From Onthophagus taurus (lineage: Eukaryota > Arthropoda > Insecta > Coleoptera > Scarabaeidae): DNA of 64,000 nt. The stretch is taken from contig NC_091967.1 in NCBI RefSeq assembly GCF_036711975.1, positions 10,974,001 through 11,038,000 of the forward strand, given 5' to 3'. Both the position numbers and the translations under genes were made by a program. A model generated the notes under the pieces. That model was not told the DNA's origin. It saw nothing but the letters and a program-made list of their open reading frames with translations, and did not search any database. Below, one piece after another: positions 1-13,366 of the stretch (within the stretch, counting starts at the first letter, position 1; each line of letters starts with the position of its first letter).

Positions 1-1557
1 CATTTATACAATTCCGTTTAATAAATTGCTGAGTTTTGAATTAAAAGTTAGACGTTCAAAGTTATATAATATTTAAGAAACGGACTCTAAATTGTAAATA
101 GAGAACACCAAAGAATTCTTTATGTTTATGAGCTCTCAATTTAATCTTTAGAACGCCTTTTACGCGCGATAATAAATATGAACTTTACGTCCCGCAATAT
201 AAACAAACTGAAAAGATAACGGTGGCAGATAAAATTAAAACTGGGAATCGTGTTTCTTTTTAAATAAGTGATTTTAAAACTAAAGCATTCGTTTTGTAGA
301 CGTAAATAAAAAAAAGATAAAAAGGTGTCCATTAGAATAAAAAAGTAAGCATTGTTTAAATTACTTAGCTACGTTCACGAGTGTTTTGAATATTAAATAC
401 TTTACTTTATTACATAACTTAATCATTATTTTTCAGTCTAATATGAAGAAATATAGCCTCAAAATAGCACTTTATGAATTAGCAACCAGCGACATTGAAC
501 AGAATTACCATACGCGTACCAAGAATTCAAAATATTCTCGATAATGTTCGGAATTTAACATTTTAATATTTCAATGACCAACTTGGTATTGGTACCACCG
601 ATTTACATTATGTGAAAGTGAAATACAGTTTTAATCAATAATGGCGTAATATAGAACTATTAAATGATTTCAAAAAGTTTATCTCTTAGTTTATAATTTA
701 TGGTAGTAGTTATATTGATAAATAGAATTTAATTAAATTTTAGATTGAAGATAAATCGTTGAGAAGAATGAAGTCGTTGAAAAGAATAATAACAACATTT
801 CAGTTCGAAGTCACTTTTAGTGAAAATCTTTCTTTTATGTTATTCATTATTGTAATATAAATGCTGCAAAAAGCTCTACATAAACTTCGAGGGTCATAAA
901 ACAATCACGCCGAAGTTTATTACACTAATAACTGCCAAACTGTCTCCTTGTAACAAATTGACAATTATTATTTGTTATTTTTGGCATGCATTTTATTTCA
1001 TGTTAATTTATTCGTTAGTTCAATGTTGTTATGAGAGAAATTTATCATTAATTTTGATTTCTCTCTTGTGTGTAATATTTCTTTTTTTTAGTAATAATGA
1101 AATTTAAATGTTGGTAAAAATGATTTCTGATAGAAAATGTTTTCAGTGTTCTAACCCATCGTTAAATATTTCTAACTTATGAGACATAAAATAGAACAGA
1201 TCTCATATTTGACATCTATATAACATTATTACAAGTTATTATAGGATCTATTCACGAATCATCTCCAATTCCAAACAAGAACATAAGATTTTTGGACATC
1301 GAAGTTATTTTGACCTAGTTATGTAAGTGTGAAAAAACGTTTCATCAAAAAGAGATGCAACTTTTCAGCATCCAGCAGAATATAACTTTGACATCATTTA
1401 AAAAGAGACAAATACTTTTCTAAAGAAATTCTTGAAGCACAGTTTAGCAAAAACTGAAATTAGGAGAGATACCTAATAACCTATAAATCATAAACTAACT
1501 TTTAAGCTTTAAATCATTTGTTTTCCTAGTGACAAAAGCATACAGGTTTAGACATAA
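1..1557. other. No gene recognised
   Basis: AT-rich sequence with stops in all frames. The one open frame above 60 codons (141-332, minus) is rich in Phe, Ile and Lys and resembles no family I know. No tRNA or clear repeat was seen. Confidence 0.5.
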
Positions 1558-1760
1558 ACATGCTGGATGTTGTGGTCACTAGGAAGATAGATGAGGGCAT
1601 GGAACTGGGCGTGTATTAGGAGAAGACACATACGAACAGGTATCCACAAGTTTCGTCCCATTGTCATCCACAACAGAAGATATCAGTGATCCAAACCCTA
1701 TTCCAACGAGAAGAAAGCAACGCAAGGAGAGAGAAGACACGTTAAATTCAGGTGTGATGA
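1558..1760 (+). mobile_element. Penelope-like element remnant (reverse transcriptase region)
   Basis: Conceptual translation around 1560-1740, with one stop, contains VVTRKIDEG, then THTNRY and a Ser/His/Pro-rich HPQQKISVIQTL stretch. This order resembles the conserved K-P-T-H-T-N-R-Y region of Penelope-like retroelement proteins, where a Tyr-Arg-Lys-Pro-Thr-His-Thr-Asn-Arg-Tyr type motif is followed by SSHHP. Internal stops and loss of flanking domains make it a dead fragment. The match rests on remembered motifs, so the family call is tentative. Confidence 0.5.
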
Positions 1761-1843
1761 TATTATAATACGATATAGTACAGTTAACAAAATTCGGAAC
1801 TCACTTCCGATAGCTAAATCTTTCCGGTTTAGTTCCTTCAAAC

Positions 1844-1925
1844 TTGTTTCTGAAGAAGGTTGCAACAAGGCATCCGAAACATCAACATGGCTTAACCCGG
1901 AAGTTTCTAGTTCTAAAGGTCTACT
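1844..1925 (+). repeat. Dispersed repeat module, copy A
   Basis: About 40 bases around 1848-1885 are near-identical to 21755-21795 (shared core GAAGAAGGTTGCAAC or GAAAAAGGTTGCAAC followed by GGCATCC). The stretch then runs into a CCGGAAGTTTCTAGTTCTA segment, which recurs in reverse orientation near 16390 and resembles the TCTAGTTCTAG palindromes at 8.4-8.7 kb. This is a multi-copy family, probably the 3' part of a retroelement. Confidence 0.55.
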
Positions 1926-2049
1926 CTCGAGTTTTTGTTCAACATTTATATTACTTTTTTGTTTGCGAACACAAAATAGCTGGCAGAATATTCTGTACTA
2001 CCAATGGAAGACTAGGTACTGCTATCCAAGATAGAGATTGAATCAAGTT

Positions 2050-5000
2050 ACTTTCAGAACTGAAGAATACGGGGAAAAGTAAACATTGATGTCAAAATTA
2101 ACTAAAACTCACTTTTAAGTTAAAACCGGAGAGCTGCATTGTTCGTTGCACCAGATGTTATCTTTGAGATCTACAAAATAAATGTTCAATGAAGAAAGGT
2201 ATAAACACCAACTTCTCCTTCTAAACCAAATTGTTCATGTACCAATATAATGTTGATATCGACGTTTTTGGGGCTCGTGATATGGCGTATATGGAGACAA
2301 ATACAAGAGTATGCAAGAAAATACAATTATTTCAAGAAATACTGCTTTCAATGTACAACTCGAGCCCCCTTCATTTGAAAACTTCATCATTGAAAAGGTT
2401 AAACTTCAATCAATAATTCCCTTCAATCCATTTTTAGAAATTTTTAACTTAATCCAAGAATAGTTAAAGTTTAAATTATGGTCAAAAACTACAAATGAAT
2501 AAATGAAGAATGTGGTTATTTTAATACATTAATTAATATTGTTGCCTTTAACTGGAATAAGATTGGAATTATGGAATCTGGAGTTAGGTTGGATTATCAT
2601 TGAAAGATTCATAATGTAGTAACTAATAACTTTATGCAAACATTATATATCATTGCTGACAATTTGGGCAATTTATACAAATTCACAGTGTAACTAAGCA
2701 TTTTATAAAATATGTTTGTTTGGGTTGCTTCTTATCGCCCTGAAATGTAAATTGAAAGAGATTTAATACATGCAGCTGATATAACATCTGCATACCGCGA
2801 ACTGATATCAACAGATCTGCACTTCATTTAGACAACATTCATTCTTGGATTACAATCTTTGCTATTTTTGAGTAACAATTGAGTAACATAATAAATTTGA
2901 CGTTTTGGACCATCACCAAAATACAACAAGATAAAAACAAATTTTTCATTTCAAGCATCACTGATCTGATGTTTATAAAACACACCATAAAAATTTTGTT
3001 GGTCAATTTAATACCCAATTTTAATCTTTTTCGATTAACCTGTTTCAAAGACGCCGAAGAACTTGTTTACCTTGAACATCTGACATACAATCCTATTCTC
3101 AAGCTGTGGGTAATACCGTGCAAAATATCAATTAACGATATATCCAACAATCGCCGATAACCATTGAAATTAATATAACAATTACTTCACTATTCCGCAA
3201 TAGATACAACAAACACTATTGTGTGACACACTTAAAAGCGGTTTATAAGAAATTAAAATTTACAAACAAATTAATCAGTTTTAAGTTAAAGCATAATGAA
3301 ATTAAAAAAATCGATAACTTACCGATATTTTTAAACTTAATAAACTATAAAACTTTACAGACACTTCACATTTTTTAAATGATTTCAAAATGTTATAATA
3401 GATAATGTTATCGTTTTTTTAATAGTTTTGTGTTGAACTGCAAGTCATATACTGAAGCACTTTTAACAAAAATCACATGGTCTGCAAAAAATTATTAAAA
3501 TCGCTGTTATTCGAAAATCACTGATTGGTCGAGCGAAAGTAATCGATTTTATTGGAAGAACTAGAAACACGGTCTTTTCAAATACGTAACTTAACACCAT
3601 AGAACGTAATCGAGTTCAAAGAAAAGTAGGACCGACCTCTTGCCGTTAAGCGCATGGACTGTCGCCGTATCCTGTTGCTTGGAGTTAGGTATGGTTTCAC
3701 CACGTCTGCGCAAGATTCTGCCTTAAGGCTCTCCGTTACGGTGGTGGATGCATTCTTGGGATTCCGGACTGGCAGACTTACCAGAAGAAGTCTTTTGACG
3801 TATTCTTTTGTGTTGTTACCATTCATGAGAAAAACGGTCTTTCTTTTTATGATTTATTAACAAGTAATGAATTTTCAACACTACATATTGATTTATATTT
3901 TTTTGTTAGATTTTATTATTATACATTATAAATGACCTTCTTATTTTTATTGCAAGAAAACTTTCGTAATATTTGTTACTAAGAATCTTCATTATCTGCG
4001 TTTGGTAAAGTGATCCTCTTTGGTTCTCGGAAAGAGACTATAAAGAAGAGACGACGTAAAGTCAACCAAGATTCTTTTCTACTTCTTCATCGTATTAGCG
4101 GGGATGAATGAGCGAGGAAACCAGTACACGGAAAATGTACCAACAACTACAAGAATGCTGTCGCAATCACATTTATGCCACCGCTATAGGAAAAAAAAAT
4201 ATATTGACGTTGCAAAACTATACGGCTTGATTGTGTGAAATTCCCGCCAACTATCGCTGTAGTAAATGAAAGTTGTAGCAATTTAACAGAAGAACCACTG
4301 TGGTTGAACGAGTTTATGGTGGTATTACATAAAGTTGATCGATGGATGGATTTTGATTGAAAGTATTTTTTTATGTGAAAAATTAGAAAATGGAATGTGA
4401 TAGATATCAACGAACTAATTTAAATAAAATTTTTTTATATATTAACAAAGTATGATGATTAATTAAAGAAATTGGTGATGTTCGATTTTTTTTTGTACCC
4501 CAACTTTCCCTTTTTGACATATTTGGAAATATTGTCGGTGAAAATATCCTCATTGAAGAAATTAAAATGTACCATTTTTTTCAGATTAACCGTATGTCAT
4601 GAGTAAACGAAAAGAATTTGTCAGCTGCAGTACTCTGGCCGTATTTTTATTCATGTATGGTGTTAAATATACTTTCTCTCCTGTTTCAAGAGTTTACTTA
4701 TTCTACTTATGCCCGCATTAAACCGATTACGGTCGACCACCGTCAAAGAACCAGAAACATAATCCATAAGAGAAAATCACGAATACTAATAAGAATGGTT
4801 ACTTTATAATTTTATCTACATAACACAAGGAAGTAATCTTGTTCTTTGTATGATAAGTTCATTATTTTTTCTGTAACGTCGTGTTATTGTTGATCAAAAA
4901 TTAATGACTACAAATATTTAGTAGCTTTGTCAAATTATCAATTATCAATTAGTGTTTAGTAAGGCATAAATGTTGCAAAAGTGTTAAGGTCTCTGACCTT

Positions 5001-5760
5001 CTCTTCCTTCTAGTTTCATTCAAACCTGAAATATGCTTTAAAAGCATTGCCCATGAAAAGTAGATACTGAAAAATGTTAATATGTTTTTTGTACAATATG
5101 GAAGAAAGGTGTGAATCAGAAAACTTGTTAAGGGGTATGCCACATTAGAGACCTGAAAATAAAGATAACTTTAAGATTTTTTAGCAATGAGGGAAAAAAG
5201 TTTTCTAATAATGAATTGTGGGGTTTTAATCAGCAGTATTTCTAGTTTTACATCAAATTATATTTATTAACAGTTATTAAAATTGCCCCATTAGATGTCT
5301 GCAATGTTAAGCTTGCAAATTGTGCAAGGTCAATTGGTGTGCAGGATTTCTCCTAACCCAGAAATCGAAGAATCAAATTTCGTATTGATGATGTGGTTTT
5401 CAATGCGGTTAAGCTTGCTAATACAAAAAATTACATTATTAAGTTATTAATTAGTACATTTATGCTTCCTGAAGGTTATTTTCTTATCCTGTAGCTAATC
5501 TGTCTGACAATAAGCTTCCACGAGCTTGTATAACCTCACCGGTCATGGAGAGCTCAGCGTGGGCATTGCGACGTAAGTCCGCTTCGTGGCAAAATTCAAG
5601 CACGATCTTCCAATTGTATACAATTGTATAATTTTAGTACTTACATTACTTCCATAATGCTTCTAAGAGTGTCATTACAATTGGACGCAATACCAACGAC
5701 TTTCTTGCCACTATGTGTATATAGCTTTTTTCTAAAATACACTTTAAACAAAAACAAAAC
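2050..5760. other. Gene-poor interval, nothing supported
   Basis: Short open frames at 2231-2416, 2879-3160, 3578-3860 (both strands), 4147-4410 and 4618-4809 have no recognisable domain and lack convincing splice contexts. The minus frame at 3578-3826 (83 codons, rich in Ser, Thr and Arg) is more GC-balanced than its surroundings and could be a decayed exon or transposon piece. I cannot assign any of this. Confidence 0.45.
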
Positions 5761-5779
5761 TTCTTTTAGATAAAACGAA

Positions 5780-6330
5780 GAACTAGACGAAGATGGCAGT
5801 ACTGGAGGGATGTTCAGGAAAGATCGGAATCCACTTGACATGAGAGAACTTGTTAAAAGAAAGCGAAGTGCTAGGAGAAGATGGTGGCAGTCGAGGGATT
5901 TCTCAAACAAAGCTATACTTAACAACAAGATCCACAAACTCAGACGAGAAATTCAAAAACTTAAACAAGAAGAAACCATGAGCTTTTATCTAGGAGAACT
6001 GTCAGCATATGAAGAGACCGATTGTTCATTATGGAAGGCAACTATCTATCCCTCCTATTAGAACCTATTACGGAACATTGGGCAGAAACAATAAGCAAAA
6101 AGTAACACTGTTTGCAGAACATCTTGCTAACATCTTTGCTCCAAACCCAAGATGAAACAATCCGTCAATACCAACCAGTACAAAATATTCCATCAGTTAC
6201 TAAGAACTACATTTAAAACATTAACTTAAATACACCCAACAAAAGAGCAAGTACATAAAATAACCCACATCATTAAACGAAGCTTCAAAGAAAAGAAAAC
6301 CAATTTTTTATTTATGTGTAAAAAAGATAA
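5780..6330 (+). mobile_element. Jockey-like non-LTR retrotransposon fragment
   Basis: The frame at 5810-6061 encodes a basic segment (ELVKRKRSARRRWWQSRD, then a Leu/Arg/Lys-rich helix, then CSLWKAT). It corresponds to the linker between endonuclease and reverse transcriptase in jockey-clade ORF2 proteins, where a KR-x-ARR-x-WQ helix precedes a SLWK motif. Just downstream, after a frame change, VTLFAEHLANIF (6102-6137) matches the next conserved block. Endonuclease and RT cores are missing, so this is an internal relic. Confidence 0.7.
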
Positions 6331-8355
6331 ATCCTGAACAGTAAATTAGCATTTGAAATCATCCCGTCTCATTAGAAAAAGCTATACATCTATCAGATAG
6401 CTACATACATCTATAGGTATATGTACATCTATTATAGGAACGGCCATTAAGACTGCTTTCAGATTATAGTGATTATTAAATCAATTAGAAAACGAAGTAT
6501 TAAAATTCAAAAAGTTGACTTCTTAAGTTGTTTCGTTTTTGTTAAAGCCAGGTTTGAAAACCAGTTGCTATAATTTTTTTTCCTCACTTCAATATGTTAT
6601 ATATCGTAAATTTCACCAATAAAATTGATTTGCCTCCCTGGTATGTAACAACAAATTGATTTCATTACTATGTAACTAACAATAAGATTAAAAAATGATG
6701 TATTCTATACAAAATCGTTGAATGAGTTTAGTCACGTAACTTATAAGGTCTTGGTACAAGTTAGTACGACCACCTCTATAAATAATAAACGCAACTGTAA
6801 AACAACATCGACTAAGAATCGATTATAACGTGTCTACCAAGGTCGCTGCGAAGAAATAGTCACAAACATCAAACGCGGTTTTAGTCGGTTTCCAATGGTG
6901 TTGTGCAATATGAATACGTATGCCGTTTACGACGCAAAACAGGTTCAACGAAATCTTGGTTGGAGTAAGTATACTCAACGTATATCATGGTGAGCCCCAC
7001 GAGGGCCTCTTAATCTTCGGGCAACAACATCACAAAAACCTAACTGTAACCGCACATGAATAATATGTAAAATAAGAAGTTTTACTCTCTCATTAACAAC
7101 CAGGTGTAAATTTAGTACTGTGACCTTTAAACACTTTCAAATAAAAAAGATTTTATACCATTTTTTTGTTGAATCAATTTATTTACAGAAGCTGCCATCT
7201 ATAAATCGAACGTAGAATCCTACATAAGTATTTTATCGCCATAACAACCACCCAGTAATACAAACATGAATGTATCTTTTGTCGACATTTGCACACAGCC
7301 TTCTTTAGATACTTCAATATGTGCTAAAATAAATACTTCTTGAAGCGATGAGCAAAAGGTAAAAGACCTCCAAAGTTGTTCACATTCACTTTTTCTGTAG
7401 ATGGAACATCTTATTTTCTCTTATTTCTTTTTTAGTTTGTTTTATGCAATCGGTTTCGATTGCAAATCACGAAATTCCTGCATACACACTCCTTTTAAAG
7501 TAATATCATGCCGTATCGCACCTGTATACGCTTTGGAATGTGCACGATTTTGTTTGTAAATACGGTAAAATAGGCTTTGGGAAAAACTGAAGATAACATT
7601 GAATACACACATTCAAAAAGTAATTGTTTTAATTTGCTGAATGTGCGTAAAAATATTAGTAAAACGCATGATATACATTAAATTAGCAATTTCATAATTG
7701 GTTGCGAAAAGTTGTTTTTTGTTGTAGCGATATTTTTGTATCCGTAGGCATTGTTCTTTTTCAACAAAGCACTTTTGTAGTTTTTGAATGTAGTTTTGTT
7801 TATACGTGTGAAAATTTGTAATACTTTCGCAAATATGGATGTTTTTACGCATTGGAAATATTCTGAAATTATTTACTTTTGAAAATGTTATAAATTAGAG
7901 TTATTGAAACAAATTTAAGTAAAAATTGAAAAAATAAAATGTATTTGTAAAACAGAAGAATATCTATGTTTATAGGCAACCAACTTTACAGTTTGCGTTA
8001 TTACAATATTGCCAACATTTTGGCGTTATCAAATATATAAAATTTTATCAAATATAATTTCGTGTAATATAGCTCTGAGGAGTTCTAAGTTATTTTTGAA
8101 TTGTTTTACACAAATTAATTTAATTCCTCATGTTTCAAGACACTTCAATTTGACTAAAACGAATGTTGAAATTTCTTATTTACTTAATATGGGTACATAC
8201 AATAAAACATAACGGACAAAATATTTTTAAATCATACTTAAATATAAATGTTAGCGCTCATAGATAGAATTCAACAGGGGTTATTCCTCAAGTTGCTCTA
8301 TTCCATATTCATAGATAAATTAGGGGTATTTCCCGAGTTGTCTATACAATGTATA
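6330..8355. other. Intergenic, nothing recognised
   Basis: AT-rich DNA with short open frames at 7613-7852 (-) and 8009-8212 (+). Both are of biased composition (Ile, Asn, Lys, Phe) and similar to no family I recognise. Confidence 0.45.
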
Positions 8356-8361
8356 AATGAA

Positions 8362-8685
8362 GGACCATAGTTCTAGTTTTAATTGTTATTCAGCGCTAGA
8401 ATGTGGCACATTTTTATTGAACGAAAAGTAGAACTAACACTATACCTAGAACTAGAATCATTCGGGTTTAGCCGTCTTTAGAGACATGCGGCTAAACCTA
8501 AATGATTTTAGTTCTAGGTATAGTGTTAGTTCCACATAATAACAGTGCTTGTGTAAAACTAGAACTATCGCTAGACCCAGAACTAGAAACATTCGGGTTC
8601 GTCTGAAGATGCACGGCTAACCCCGAAACTTTCTAGTTCTAGGTCTAGTGTTAGTTCTAGTTTTAATTGTTATTCAACGCTTAGT
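8362..8685. repeat. Two tandem long palindromes (dispersed MITE-like repeat)
   Basis: The segment starts and ends with TAGTTCTAGTTTTAATTG-type sequence. It contains two imperfect hairpins. In 8440-8543 the left arm (ACACTATACCTAGAACTAG, then CATTCGGGTTTAGCCG) pairs with the right arm CGGCTAAACCTAAATG and TTAGTTCTAGGTATAGTG. In 8564-8660 there is a second copy of the same design. Related single units appear at 45240-45330 and, in part, near 1890, 16390 and 21830. Such foldback units are typical of non-autonomous DNA elements. I do not know a family name. Confidence 0.7.
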
Positions 8686-9104
8686 TGTAGTATATTTTTC
8701 ATTGAACTAAAGTACTTTTGGTTGTGCAGTCTAAAAACTATTTTATGTAATCAGCTCCAAAAAATCCAATAATCTTTCATCAGAAAATATTACATTTTCA
8801 CAAAATCTCAAGTTCTTACAAATATATTTTAAGTACACTATTTCAGTGCATACAAAATTATATTATGAAATAGATACTCATTACAAGGGTGTGCAGCTGA
8901 TCCAATCAAAAATTTTATAATTTTAAAAGTACCAATGCACATGTTTGATTATCCAATTTGAAATTGTTTCATAATCGTACATACTTACTGTTTTTTCTAA
9001 TCACACTATAATTTTTTTAGAAGCAGTTTGAAAACACTTGATTAATCATATTACGATAACGTTTTTTAATAACACTTAAAATCCAACCTAAACTTTCCAC
9101 CAGA

Positions 9105-11581
9105 ATGTCTATGTTTATTTTAAACTTAAAGAAGAAATTATTTATGTTTTTAGTGAATTAACTGTTTCAAGATGGCTGGAAGCTCATCTCGACAGAAGCG
9201 CGGGTTTAACAACTCTACCAAGAAGTCTTGTTTTGGCCGATGTGACCGGTGATGGCGACCATAAGCTAGTTCTTACAGATTTAAAGTTTGCATCAAATGA
9301 AAGAAGTCGACTCAAGGTGTATAAAGGAACACTTTTGACTACTGACCAAACTTTACCTGAAACCCCATCCTCGCTAATTACTTTTTACACAAATTCTTAT
9401 GATTCAAAAATTCCTGGTAAATTCAAAAAATATTTAAAAAAGTCAAACTTCATTAAAAAAATTTGTTTCAGCGATTGCTGTTGCTTGTGGTACAGAATTA
9501 TTAATCTACAAAAACAACAAACCTTACTTTAAATTCACTGTCGTGCCCTTACCCTTTTCAGCGTTAGAACAAGCTGTTTGGAAAAAATTAAGCGATGAAT
9601 CGAATCGTGATGTTAGTTCTGCTTTAAGCGATCTTAAAAGCGTTCCTTTCCATACTTTATCATCAAGGTGAAACATCATTTTATTTTACACTGTTTTTTA
9701 ATTATGAATTTTTAGATCCCAAAATCTACTTTCATTGGAGGTAAATGAAATTTCTGAATATATCAATAAATATTCTACATCAGAACCGAAAAAGTTCTCC
9801 CCCATCACTTGTATGACCACGCTAAATAGAAGCACACAAGATAAGGATGCTCCAGCTTGTCCAATTTTAGCTACAGAGGCTGGACAAGTTTTTATTTTAG
9901 ATCCACAAACTTTTGCACCTTTACATCAAGTATGTATATAACATACTCAAAAGATTTATGAGTGCAAGTACTCATTTTAATAGGCAGTTGCATCTTCTAA
10001 TAAAACCACCCCATACATAATCCAAACAATTGGTGTGTACGACGTTGAATTTCGAATAACAATTGCAAGCAGAGAAGGTTATGTAACTTTACTTCGAAGA
10101 GGTTGGCTTGAAGGAAAAACTCTGTTTCAAACCACCCCAAATATTGTTGATATGGCATTAATTCCTGGTGATGGATTCATTATGATTGCAACAACAGAAA
10201 AGTTATTGCAATGTTATACAAAAAGAGTACGCATTTTTTATCTAAATGCAATTTTTTTCCTTAACATTTTTTTAGGGTAGCAAAGTGTGGAATTTAAAGA
10301 CAAAATATGAAATAACTTGTTTATGCGTAATTCCTTTGAGTTATATAAACACTTCCTTGTTGGCGGTTGGGTTTCGCGGCGGTAGTATTCATTTATACCA
10401 AGGAAGAACTTTAATGGACGTCATTATTGGACCGGATACACCTTCTGCAATTATTTTTGGACAGTTAGGTCAAGAGGAACACGTTATGGTCATTGTTACA
10501 ATGAGTAAGAAAAATTTTTGAGTCAAACTCATCAAAACATCCTTTTTATTTGTTTAGGTGGTGCATTAAATTTAAAAATATTAAAAAGAACAGCAGATTT
10601 TAACTTAAATAAAGAGGACTCTATGTCGGCTCCTATTCAACAAGCCAAACCTCTTCCACTACCAAAAAGAAGTAAATTATTTTTAGAACAAAGTATGAGA
10701 GAAAGACAAAACCCGATTGGTACTAAATTAATTAAAAAAAAAATTATTAATTAAAAATTAATCTTTTACAGATATGCATCAAAATTTTCAGAAAGACCTT
10801 ATTCGTTTAAGGTTATTAGCAGCAAGAGCAATGGTTCAAGCTCAATCAAACCAAACAGGTGTAGGAAATGAAAAAGAACTTCTAAAATTATCAGCTCAAG
10901 TAAAAAAAATATAAAAGATCAATTCTAATCCGGGTTTTACGGTTTTTTGTAGGTTTTAGGACTTGGACCAAAGTTTACTTTAAATTTAACGTTGGAAAAC
11001 ATAAACATTGAGCGAGCATTGATCGGATTAAACATAATTTTGCATTGCAATCCGACGATTTACAAACTGTCGTGTTATCTAATCAAAGTAAGTTATGATC
11101 CAAATCTGCAAAATACTTTTTTAAAAAGGTAAATACAGGTGTTACGTGATGCAACGCAATTCAACGAGTTGTGCCACGTAATCGAACAAAGTGTTTAATT
11201 TGCTTTAAATAGATATCAATAATTGTTCTCCGCCTCACTTCTCCAATTTTATTATAACTTTATGAAACGAGGTAAATAATTATCTTTCTTGATCAAACTG
11301 ATTAGTACGTTATCTGTGCTCGACTTTGGCAGGCCAAGGTTAAGTTGGATAACGTTGTTTTTTTTCGTAATACTCAGGTACCTTTGATACCACCAAATTT
11401 ATCGTATAAGATTGAGGTAAAAGTGCAAGAAAGAGATTTAGAAAACGTCGTTGAAGAAAATGATGGTGCAACGGAAAATGTTAAAATTATTAGAGTCTTT
11501 GCTAGTAAAAATGGGGAAAATCGACCTGTGCTAGCTGCTATTATTACTATGCCACCAAGTGAAGTTTCGACATTATTATAA
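9105..11581 (+). CDS. BBS1: Bardet-Biedl syndrome 1 protein (BBSome subunit)
   Basis: BBS1 is a core subunit of the BBSome, the coat complex that moves membrane cargo in cilia; in insects it would act in ciliated sensory neurons and possibly sperm. Exons: 9154-9416, 9472-9667, 9716-9929, 9984-10226, 10276-10504, 10558-10719, 10772-10899, 10953-11087 and 11333-11581. All junctions are GT-AG and the frame is continuous. The translation follows vertebrate BBS1 throughout: WLEAHLD then LADVTGDGDHKLVLTDL near the start, TCMTTL, YDVEFRITIAS, a GGALNLKILKRTADF block and LRLLAARAM. It ends in the ear-like C-terminal domain (PGKFTLNL-type and MPPSEV). The start is uncertain. I propose ATG at 9105 with an 8-nt coding exon (9105-9112) and a 41-nt intron, giving about 608 aa against about 593 in human. 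A more distant first exon is possible. AATAAA motifs lie just after the stop. Confidence 0.92.
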
Positions 11582-11599
11582 ATAAATAAAATGAATTTA

Positions 11600-13366
11600 T
11601 TGATTAATAATATGAATAATACTTATTTTTCAAAAAATAAATGTAAATAATGATTATTGAATTGAATAATTAAATAAATAAATATTACAACTTTTTATTT
11701 AGTGTGTTTTAATTTCTCTTATTTCTTACGGTTTCTTTGTTAACGATTTCTTACAAAAATTCTGCATAGCTAAAGTATAAAAAATTACTTATTAATTACT
11801 TTTTTATTAGAATGTTAATCATACTTGTATACTATTCGTGCCAGAAAAAAAAACAGAAATAAGATATGCGGGGAAAGGGGGTTTTGTCCAATCGGAGAAG
11901 CGCCTTTATTCCTTTTTGTAAGTAAAATAAAGGCGCGACGTCCAGTCTGGAACACACACCGGCCTTGTTGGAAGAAACCCTTCTCTCTGTGCATGGGGTT
12001 CGCTTAAAATATACTTTTGAACGTGAAAAAAAGGCACAGAAACACCCCTTGACTCATGAATCAAGGACTATCAAGACAATCATCAGAGAAGACTACAAGC
12101 ATCCTATAGATTGAACAATCATTAGTAGCTACAGTTTACCACGGCGATTTTGAAACTACGACCTGTACTATAATTGACATCTCAATATATCTGAGACCCT
12201 CTTCGATTGAAGAGAAGGATAGCCAGGCGATCTTGCACAAGCATTCAACGGGAAAAAAGTAAACGAAAGCCACTGCTTAATGTAACAAAGAAATTAAAGA
12301 AGTGTCCACTCAAAAACCATCATTGAGCTAATTATAAAACAGAAAGATCTCCACAGCAAACTATTATTTAGAAAGCCTACAACCTTAACATCAGTGCCAC
12401 TTTCTACTCAAATAATGTTTCCTGGTGCTAAAATTTCGGAATACGTAAAAATCTTCACTAACAAAGATCACAACCAAGTTCTATTAAGTAGAAAAGTAAA
12501 TGTCTACGAAGAAATATGGAATTGAAGAAGTTGCATAAGATAGGTTTGGCAGAAACTACCACTGTTACTCCAAAGCCGTCGACTCTTTAAATGAAAAATG
12601 CAACTTCCGAGCCATCTTTAATTTTAAACAAGCCCTCTAACCTTAATTGTAGTAAATTTCACCCAAAAACGCCAAAAATAGGTTTTATTACCGAAACTCG
12701 AACGATTAACAAATCGTTTGAGCATTGCCAATTATAAGACTAACGCAAAGAAACTATCGTGGAAGAGGTATGATAATTATTGGCAAAAACCTCCATCGAC
12801 TATTAATTCATTGAAGCCTGATCATTAGGAGATATAAGCTGCGAAAATCAAGCTTAGTATAGCAACAGAATGTTGTTACTTGACTTGAACTTCACCCTTT
12901 TTCAAGCAGATAATTGACGTTCTTCCTTATATTTTCGGTAGCGTACTTTGTACTTCGTACTTAGATGTCGCAACACTTTCTGCAAGGTCAGCATAGAACG
13001 TTTTTGCCATTAATCAGAAGAAATGGAATTTCCACTTTCGATAATTTGCATATATAATATGTTCACTATAATTTTGCAAAAACTACCCTCCTTTACAAAA
13101 AACCTTTCTGCCTCCAAATAATTCATTTGTATAGATATAAGTGAAGATGTAAACATTGTTTAAATTGTATATTTATATTATCTAGATTTGGGCGTTTCCA
13201 GCACCAAAATTGGTAATAAAGTAAACATGAATATCGTTTCAAATGAAACAGCTATATTAAGATTAACAAATAAAAAAAAATTAATATGCAATTTCTTTTA
13301 TTTTAAACATATGTGATTTTATATCGAACTAATTAAAAACATTTTGGTGCAAAACTTTATAAACTT
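11600..13366. other. Intergenic with unclassified decayed repeat
   Basis: The interval between the converging BBS1 and ACBP1 genes. From about 11850 to 12850 base composition is more balanced than the surroundings and short open pieces in several frames suggest a dead retroelement, but I found no diagnostic motif. No RNA gene was seen. Confidence 0.35.
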
